46,823 bases of DNA from G020350405 sp964513655 (lineage in GTDB: Bacteria > Planctomycetota > Phycisphaerae > Sedimentisphaerales > Anaerobacaceae). The notes under the pieces were generated by a model. It was not told the origin of the DNA, searched no databases, and saw nothing but the letters and a program-made list of their open reading frames with translations. Location of the stretch: positions 1 through 46,823 of the forward strand of contig CAZENQ010000016.1 in assembly GCA_964513655.1 (NCBI GenBank), written 5' to 3'. Every line of letters starts with the position of its first letter. The stretch's first letter is position 1. The position numbers and the translations under genes are program-made. Positions 41,418-46,823 of the stretch are shown here, piece by piece.

Positions 41418-43079
41418 ATGGTTACAACAAGTTTAATTGCAGAGATAGGAACCGGGATTGGGACAACTGATTTGGTAATTATTATTGTGTATCTGCTCGG
41501 GATAATGACTATCGGCATCTGGGCAGGCTACAGGAAGAAGGCCTCAAGCACTCAGTTCTTTCTGGCAGGAAGGTCGCTGCCGTGGTCAATCATCGGGCCT
41601 GCATTGTTCTGTGCCAATATCTCAACCATTCATCTTGTGGGGCTGGCTGCGGATGGGTACAGAGTCGGGCTTGCTGTCGGCAACTTCGAATGGATGGCGT
41701 CGTTTTGTTTAATCTTCCTGGGATTGGCGTTTGTTCCGTTTTATTTCAGAAGCAAGCTGAGCACACTGCCTGAATATCTGGAGAAAAGGTACTGTCCGAC
41801 CGCACGGACAATTCTGGCGTTCATTTTCCTGATGAGCGCGCTATTAGTCCACATAGGAATAAGTCTTTATGCGGGTGCGAAGGTACTGGAAGAGTTCTTC
41901 GGACTGAACATGTATGTTTCGATTATCGGCATATCGGTCATCACGGCGGCTTACACCATAATAGGAGGTCTAAGGGCGGTGATGATTACCGATGCGATTC
42001 AAGCGGTTCTACTTTTGTGCGGTGCGGCCATACTGACGATAGCCGCTTTATTTGCGCTACCTGCACACGGCATCGAAACTTTTGCGCAATTCAAGGAGGC
42101 AATCAAACCCGAACAGGCAAATATGCTTCAGTCTATTCGTAATGTTCAGACCGGCCGAATGAATGACTATTCGTGGCTCGTAATGTTGTTCGGTTACCCG
42201 GTGTTGGGCATATGGTACTGGTGTACCGACCAGACCATCGTGCAGAAGACTCTGGCCGCCAGGACAGAACGCGATGGAAAAAGCGGCGCAGTTTTCGCAG
42301 GTTACCTGAAGATACTACCTGTCTTCGTTATGGTTTTCCCGGGTGTTCTGGCTTATGTCCTTTTTAAAGACCAAATTGGCGCTGACAACAACGCAACGTT
42401 GATGGTGATGATGAAGAATCTTCTGCCTGTCGGTATCAAAGGTCTTTTCGCGGCAGGATTGCTTGCAGCACTTATGAGCACCATAGAAGCAGCTCTAAAC
42501 AGCACGGCGACGCTTATGGCCGAAGATATTGTCCAGCGCATAAGGCCGCAAACGAAGGACCGGACGCTGGTGTGGATCGGGCGGGTGACGGCCGGCGTGG
42601 TGGTACTGCTGGCGATGGCCTGGTCAACTCAGGGCGGGAGGTTCGAAAGTATCTTCGTTGCAATCAACAAAATACCCATGATGTTTGCGCCTGCGATTAC
42701 CTGCATTTTTGTGTTTGGCGTGTTCTGGCGTCGCGGCACGAAGCAGGCGGCGATGGCAACCCTTATATTCAATCTGTTGATTGGGGTCATCTACTTATGT
42801 ATAGACATCCCGTTGATTGGCTCCAGACAAATTGTAACTGAGGATTGGGGAATTCCGTTTATGATGGTGGGTGTTATCCTTTGTGCAACCTGCATAGTTA
42901 TTTATGTGATTGTAAGCTTGTTGACGCCTCGTCCGTCAGAGGAGCAATTGAAGGACCTCTGCTGGGAGCATCCGCTTGAGAGCATCCGTACAGGAGCGGT
43001 AAAAAGCGTAACGGACCCGCGTATTATGGCCGGAATACTATTCGTTTTGATGATTGTTTTGTACTGTCTTATTGGGTAA
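41418..43079 (+). CDS. Sodium:solute symporter (SSS family)
   Basis: A 553-residue inner-membrane transporter with about 13-14 hydrophobic helices. The family start is seen as I-I-V-Y-L-L-G-I-M-T-I-G-I-W-A-G-Y and F-F-L-A-G-R-S-L-P-W, followed by the discontinuous first helix A-N-I-S-T-I-H-L-V-G-L-A, L-P-E-Y-L-E-K-R-Y and the A-A-L-M-S-T-I-E-A-A-L-N-S sodium-site helix. It resembles the sugar branch of SSS (SglT-like). It is placed between the fucosidase and a sugar dehydrogenase, so it probably imports the released monosaccharide (fucose or another deoxy sugar) with sodium. There is a 214-bp gap upstream that I cannot assign beyond A/T-rich sequence; AAAGGG precedes the ATG. Confidence 0.92.
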   Translation: MVTTSLIAEIGTGIGTTDLVIIIVYLLGIMTIGIWAGYRKKASSTQFFLAGRSLPWSIIGPALFCANISTIHLVGLAADGYRVGLAVGNFEWMASFCLIFLGLAFVPFYFRSKLSTLPEYLEKRYCPTARTILAFIFLMSALLVHIGISLYAGAKVLEEFFGLNMYVSIIGISVITAAYTIIGGLRAVMITDAIQAVLLLCGAAILTIAALFALPAHGIETFAQFKEAIKPEQANMLQSIRNVQTGRMNDYSWLVMLFGYPVLGIWYWCTDQTIVQKTLAARTERDGKSGAVFAGYLKILPVFVMVFPGVLAYVLFKDQIGADNNATLMVMMKNLLPVGIKGLFAAGLLAALMSTIEAALNSTATLMAEDIVQRIRPQTKDRTLVWIGRVTAGVVVLLAMAWSTQGGRFESIFVAINKIPMMFAPAITCIFVFGVFWRRGTKQAAMATLIFNLLIGVIYLCIDIPLIGSRQIVTEDWGIPFMMVGVILCATCIVIYVIVSLLTPRPSEEQLKDLCWEHPLESIRTGAVKSVTDPRIMAGILFVLMIVLYCLIG

Positions 43080-43126
43080 ACAAGGTCGTTGGCAGATTGT
43101 AGCTTTGCAAGGCAAGGAGATTAAAT

Positions 43127-44146
43127 ATGCGACAAGCGGTCATGACTGAACCAGGTAAGATTGAATTTGGCGAAGTACAAGAACCAAAGGCAGGTGCCGG
43201 AGAGATTCTGCTGCGGATTAAGCGGATCGGCGTATGCGGCAGCGATATCCACGTTTATCATGGCAAACACCCCTTCACGCCCTACCCCGTCGTTCAGGGC
43301 CATGAATATTCGGGTGTTGTGGAAGCAGTCGGTGAAGGTGCAGAAGACGTTAAGCCCGGGACACTGGCAACGGCCCGGCCGCAACTTGTTTGCGGCAAAT
43401 GCGGTCCCTGCCGACGTGGAGATTATAATGTCTGCGAGGAACTGAGAGTTCAGGGATTCCAGGCGCCGGGCTGTGCGCAGGATTTGTTTGTTGTACCAAA
43501 GGAACGGTTTGTTCCGCTGCCCGAGTCGCTGACTGCTGAGCAGGGAGCGCTGGTTGAGCCGGCGTCGGTAGGAGCACACTCAACCGCCAGAGCCAGTGAT
43601 GTCAGCGGCAAAAATGCGGTTGTGCTCGGGGCCGGGACAATCGGGAATATGGTAGCGCAGTTCGTGCGGTGTCGCGGGGCCAAGAACATCCTGATTACGG
43701 ACATCAGCGACTACCGGCTTGAAATCGCTCGAAAATGCGGAATCGAAAACACTTCGAACGCAGGCAAAGAGTCCCTGGCTGACGCTGTTAAACGCGTATT
43801 CGGCGAGGAAGGATTCCAGGTCGCCTTTGAGGCTGCGGGTGTTGAGGCAACTCTGTCGGCAGCGATAGAAAATATCGAGAAAGGCGGAGAAATTGTTGTC
43901 CTTGGGGTTTTCGGAGAAAAACCGTGCATCGATATGGCAGTAGTAGGCGAGCACGAACTGAGCCTGATTGGAACGTTGATGTACAAACACGAAGATTACG
44001 TCGAGGCGGCCCGGATGATTGCAGAAGGAAAAATCATAACTGAACCGCTGGTGACAAAGCACTTTGCCTTTGAGCAATATCCGGAGGCGTACAAATACAT
44101 CGAAGCTCAGGGCGATAAGACGATGAAGGTGATGATAGATTTGTAA
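43127..44146 (+). CDS. Zinc-dependent sugar/polyol dehydrogenase (medium-chain family)
   Basis: A 339-residue cytoplasmic oxidoreductase. The catalytic zinc site is visible: Cys in G-V-C-G-S-D-I-H, His-Glu in G-H-E-Y-S-G-V-V, and Glu in L-V-E-P-A-S-V-G. The structural zinc cluster is intact (C-G-K-C-G-P-C-R-R-G-D-Y-N-V-C). The Rossmann loop is G-A-G-T-I-G-N, followed by an Asp-ended strand (I-T-D-I-S), which suggests NAD as cofactor. The family includes sorbitol, xylitol and L-fuconate/galactitol-type dehydrogenases. Position after the symporter and before the sulfatase (17 bp) suggests oxidation of the imported sugar. AAGGAGA upstream supports the ATG. It could be related to the enzyme cut off at the left edge of the window. 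Confidence 0.9.
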   Translation: MRQAVMTEPGKIEFGEVQEPKAGAGEILLRIKRIGVCGSDIHVYHGKHPFTPYPVVQGHEYSGVVEAVGEGAEDVKPGTLATARPQLVCGKCGPCRRGDYNVCEELRVQGFQAPGCAQDLFVVPKERFVPLPESLTAEQGALVEPASVGAHSTARASDVSGKNAVVLGAGTIGNMVAQFVRCRGAKNILITDISDYRLEIARKCGIENTSNAGKESLADAVKRVFGEEGFQVAFEAAGVEATLSAAIENIEKGGEIVVLGVFGEKPCIDMAVVGEHELSLIGTLMYKHEDYVEAARMIAEGKIITEPLVTKHFAFEQYPEAYKYIEAQGDKTMKVMIDL

Positions 44147-44163
44147 GAAGTGAGGCAAGGGTA

Positions 44164-45636
44164 ATGAACAGGCGCGAATTCCTGAGAGCTTTGGGTTATG
44201 GAGCGGCGGCGCTGGCGATGCCGCGGGCACTGCTGGGCGGACAGAAGAAAAAACCCAACATTATCTTCATCATGGCTGACGATATGGGTTACGGTGATGT
44301 TGGGTGCTACAACCCGAAGTCAAAGATTCCCACACCCAATATGGACAAGTTGGCGAGGGAGGGGGTTCGGTTTACCAATGCTCATACGCCATCGGCGGTA
44401 TGCACGCCGACGCGGTATGGGGTGTTGACGGGCAGGTACTGCTGGCGGTCGCGACTTAAGCGGGGAGTGTTCGGGGGATTTAACCGGCCATTGATTGAAA
44501 AAGACCGGATGACGGTCGCATCGCTTTTGAGAAAGCACGGGTATGGTACAGCGTGTGTAGGGAAGTGGCATCTTGGTTTGAACTGGGGGACGAAGGAGGA
44601 GCGGCAAGCGGATGTAGAGGAAGATTATGAACAGATGGAGGTTGATTTCAGCAGGCCTATAAAGGACGGACCGACAGAGCGGGGGTTTGACTATTTCTTC
44701 GGCACAGCGGCCTGCACCACGGATGACCCGCCATTTTGCTTTATCGAAAATGACCATACCGTGGGCATACCGAGTATGGTCAGCCCAGTCGACCCGGCAG
44801 ACGAAGACAGAGAGCTGCTGATGGTGCCGGGCTGGAGGCATGAAGATGCTGACATTGAGTTTACAAACAACGCGACAGCTTTTATTAAAAAGCACGTAAA
44901 GGGTCAGCCTGAAAAACCATTTTTTGTATACCTGCCGTTTTCGGTGCCACATATACCGTGGCTTCCGCCGGAGTTTGTTAAGGGCAAGAGTAAGGCGGGG
45001 CCGAGAGGTGACCAGGTTGTGCTTTTCGACTGGAGTGTTGGGGAGGTGATCAAGACACTTGATAAGCTCGGGATAAGTGATAATACGCTGGTGATTGTTA
45101 CGAGTGATAACGGTCCGCGCGAGGGGATTAGGGGGCATAAATCGGCGGGCGATTTGCGCGGCTTTAAAGGCAGTATATGGGAGGGTGGACATCGGGTGCC
45201 GTTTATAGCTCGGTGGCCGGGTAAGATAAAGACAGGTACGACAAGCGATGAGGTTGTTTGTCTAACGGACTTGATGGGTACGTGTGCAGCAATTGTGGGA
45301 ACAGAACTGCCTAAAGACGCAGGGCAGGACAGCTATAATATACTGCCTGCTCTATTGGGAAAGAAGCTTGACAAACCCATTCGTGAAGCAATTGTCCACC
45401 ACTCCGGCGCAGGCGTGTTCGCTATTCGACAAGGAGAGTGGAAACTTATCCTCGAATCTAAAGGCGCTGGATACCACGATGGCCCACCAAAGCCCGGCTC
45501 GCCCGGACAACTATACAATCTGGCCGATGACCCGTATGAAAAAAAGGACTTGTGGACAAGACGCCCTGAAATAGTAAAGCGTCTGACCAAGCTCCTCGAA
45601 AAGTACAAAGAACAGGGCTACAGCAGGAAGGCTTAA
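44164..45636 (+). CDS. Exported sulfatase (type I, formylglycine-dependent)
   Basis: A 490-residue S1-family sulfatase expected to remove sulfate esters from glycans. Twin-arginine-like start M-N-R-R-E-F-L-R-A-L with a hydrophobic stretch to about residue 26. Metal ligands are in M-A-D-D-M-G-Y-G-D (Asp39/40). The active-site signature is C-T-P-T-R-Y-G-V-L-T-G-R with Cys80, to be converted to formylglycine by a maturase not seen in this window. G-K-W-H-L-G and T-S-D-N-G-P-R follow at the usual places. Length is standard. The start follows AGGCAAGGGTA, a weak but plausible ribosome site. Together with the fucosidases it points to a sulfated fucose-containing polysaccharide as substrate, though sulfatase subfamily, and so the exact linkage, cannot be told by eye. 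Confidence 0.93.
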   Translation: MNRREFLRALGYGAAALAMPRALLGGQKKKPNIIFIMADDMGYGDVGCYNPKSKIPTPNMDKLAREGVRFTNAHTPSAVCTPTRYGVLTGRYCWRSRLKRGVFGGFNRPLIEKDRMTVASLLRKHGYGTACVGKWHLGLNWGTKEERQADVEEDYEQMEVDFSRPIKDGPTERGFDYFFGTAACTTDDPPFCFIENDHTVGIPSMVSPVDPADEDRELLMVPGWRHEDADIEFTNNATAFIKKHVKGQPEKPFFVYLPFSVPHIPWLPPEFVKGKSKAGPRGDQVVLFDWSVGEVIKTLDKLGISDNTLVIVTSDNGPREGIRGHKSAGDLRGFKGSIWEGGHRVPFIARWPGKIKTGTTSDEVVCLTDLMGTCAAIVGTELPKDAGQDSYNILPALLGKKLDKPIREAIVHHSGAGVFAIRQGEWKLILESKGAGYHDGPPKPGSPGQLYNLADDPYEKKDLWTRRPEIVKRLTKLLEKYKEQGYSRKA

Positions 45637-45708
45637 ATAAGGAGCAGACGAAGAAGTCGAAAACATACACAGTTACAGCTTTACAGAGTAAAGCCGGAGA
45701 AAAGTGAT

Positions 45709-46823
45709 ATGCAAATAAAGACTAAAGTCAAAGATGAAAAGTTATTTAGCGTCCCTGTGGTTTTACTTGTTGGACTATCCGTGCTGCTTATAGGATGCAA
45801 TCAACAAATGACTTGCAGCAAAACAGACATGTCCTCACCAAGATGGACTGCGGAGCGGGCGAACAGGTGGTATTCAAAACAGGGGTGGATAGTTGGATGC
45901 AACTTTACTCCGAGTACGGCCATAAACCAGATTGAGATGTGGCAGGAGCAGGATTTTGATCCCGAAACGATAGACACTGAACTGGGCTGGGCGGAGGGCA
46001 TAGGGTTTAATGCGATAAGGGTATACCTGCACTACCTTGTCTGGGCAAGGAATCCAACGAAGATGAAAGAACGAATTAATGAGTTTTTGGATATAGCTGA
46101 GAGTCACAACATAAGAGTGATGTTTGTATTGTTCGACGACTGCTGGAATCCTAACCCAACACTTGGAAAGCAGCCTGACCCGAAGCCCGGCACTCATAAT
46201 TCGGGATGGGTACAATGCCCGGGAGGGGAAATTCAAAACCGGGACAAGGCGCTTTATCCGGTGCTAAAGGCATACACACAAGATTTGCTGAGAAGTTTTG
46301 ACAAGGACAAGAGGATACTGGCGTGGGATTTGTACAACGAACCGGGCAACAGCGGCTACTTCGATAAATCGCTGCCACTATTGAAAAGAGTATTTGAATG
46401 GGCAAGGGAGGCGAATCCTTCACAGCCCATAACGGTGGGTTTGTGGAACTCGGGCGAGAAATTCAGACAGCTCAATAAGGTGACAATAGAGAACTCGGAT
46501 ATCGTAACGTTCCATCAGTATATGAATGCCGAGCATCTGAAGGAGAAGGTCAAGGAGCTCAAGTCATTCGCACGTCCGCTGCTGTGCACGGAGTATATGG
46601 CAAGGACACGTGACTGCACATTTGAATCACATATGCCGGTCTTCAAAAAGGAAAACATCGGGTGCTTTAACTGGGGACTGGTGAGCGGAAAGACGCAGAC
46701 AATTTTTCAGTGGGGCACACCGGGCAAACTGCCCGAACCTGACATCTGGTTTCACGATATATTCCGCAGAGATGGCACGGTTTTCGACCCTGAGGAAATA
46801 AAACTTATCAAGCGACTTACCTC
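45709..46823 (+). CDS. GH5-like (clan GH-A) lipoprotein glycoside hydrolase, partial
   Basis: Open from ATG 45709 to the right edge (371 codons seen). Lipoprotein signal with hydrophobic V-V-L-L-V-G-L-S-V-L-L-I-G-C (Cys near 29). The barrel fits the GH5/clan A pattern: I-G-F-N-A-I-R-V-Y-L early, V-M-F-V-L-F-D-D-C-W, the acid/base Glu in W-D-L-Y-N-E-P-G-N (near residue 210) and the nucleophile Glu in L-L-C-T-E-Y-M-A-R (near 296), then N-W-G-L-V-S-G-K. Enzymes with this layout cleave beta-linked glucans, mannans or xylans. The specificity here is unknown. It is likely co-transcribed with the sulfatase (72-bp gap). The stop codon lies outside the window. Confidence 0.85.
   Translation, partial: MQIKTKVKDEKLFSVPVVLLVGLSVLLIGCNQQMTCSKTDMSSPRWTAERANRWYSKQGWIVGCNFTPSTAINQIEMWQEQDFDPETIDTELGWAEGIGFNAIRVYLHYLVWARNPTKMKERINEFLDIAESHNIRVMFVLFDDCWNPNPTLGKQPDPKPGTHNSGWVQCPGGEIQNRDKALYPVLKAYTQDLLRSFDKDKRILAWDLYNEPGNSGYFDKSLPLLKRVFEWAREANPSQPITVGLWNSGEKFRQLNKVTIENSDIVTFHQYMNAEHLKEKVKELKSFARPLLCTEYMARTRDCTFESHMPVFKKENIGCFNWGLVSGKTQTIFQWGTPGKLPEPDIWFHDIFRRDGTVFDPEEIKLIKRLT

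Noticed and set aside
1..46823. CRISPR arrays, insertion sequences, phage genes, tRNA or rRNA genes
   Set aside because: Looked for on both strands; no regularly spaced repeats, transposase or integrase motifs, or RNA-gene sequences were recognised.

Overview
The window looks like a piece of a Planctomycetota chromosome, most likely class Phycisphaerae. The grounds are several secreted proteins with LamG and dockerin-like segments and a C-terminus ending '..HWLE..LLWP', a giant CotH/lamin-tail protein, tandem pseudopilin-like genes with the GFTLVELLVVIAIIALL signature, Tat-type sulfatase and GH32 genes, and a XylR-like AraC regulator. This assignment rests on protein style only; there is no rRNA, tRNA or marker gene. 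I see no CRISPR array and no insertion sequence.

Layout. (1) 1-2902: the end of a zinc-type sugar/polyol dehydrogenase, a PfkB sugar kinase and a mannitol-dehydrogenase-family enzyme, a small cytoplasmic sugar pathway. (2) 2895-8730: a patchwork of intact enzymes (GH29 alpha-L-fucosidase, GH32 fructan hydrolase, an L-rhamnose-mutarotase-like lipoprotein on the minus strand) separated by broken tails of other genes. (3) 8732-17025, minus strand: a GH38-like secreted enzyme and a ~1900-residue CotH/lamin-tail surface protein. (4) 17394-21627: a XylR-like regulator diverging from three tandem pseudopilin-like genes. (5) 22195-25155: a secreted LamG/dockerin-like protein closed by a strong terminator. 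(6) 25510 to the end, all plus strand: six tandem paralogues of a secreted family I cannot name (called here FWRG-core after its invariant F-W-R-G motif), a second GH29, a sodium:solute symporter, a zinc dehydrogenase, a sulfatase and a GH5-like hydrolase cut by the window edge.

The regions appear to be tied together by one regulatory signal. A direct repeat of CGCAAAATG, with the two copies exactly 21 bp apart, occurs four times: between the regulator and the pseudopilins, and upstream of the CotH giant, the LamG/dockerin-like protein and the FWRG array. In each case a -10-like hexamer lies 25-27 bp downstream and the -35 is poor. This is the geometry of an AraC-type activator, and the neighbouring XylR-like gene is the obvious candidate. 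The inferred picture is a sugar-sensing regulon that switches on surface pseudopilins, giant surface proteins and a fucose-rich, probably sulfated, polysaccharide utilisation operon together.

The most unusual points are this regulon, the FWRG-core family with internal half-duplication and paralogue mosaicism, polyacidic/coiled-coil cassettes inserted into beta-sandwich domains of two unrelated proteins, a structured 5' leader before the LamG/dockerin-like gene, and a series of gene relics that are nearly all C-terminal ends.
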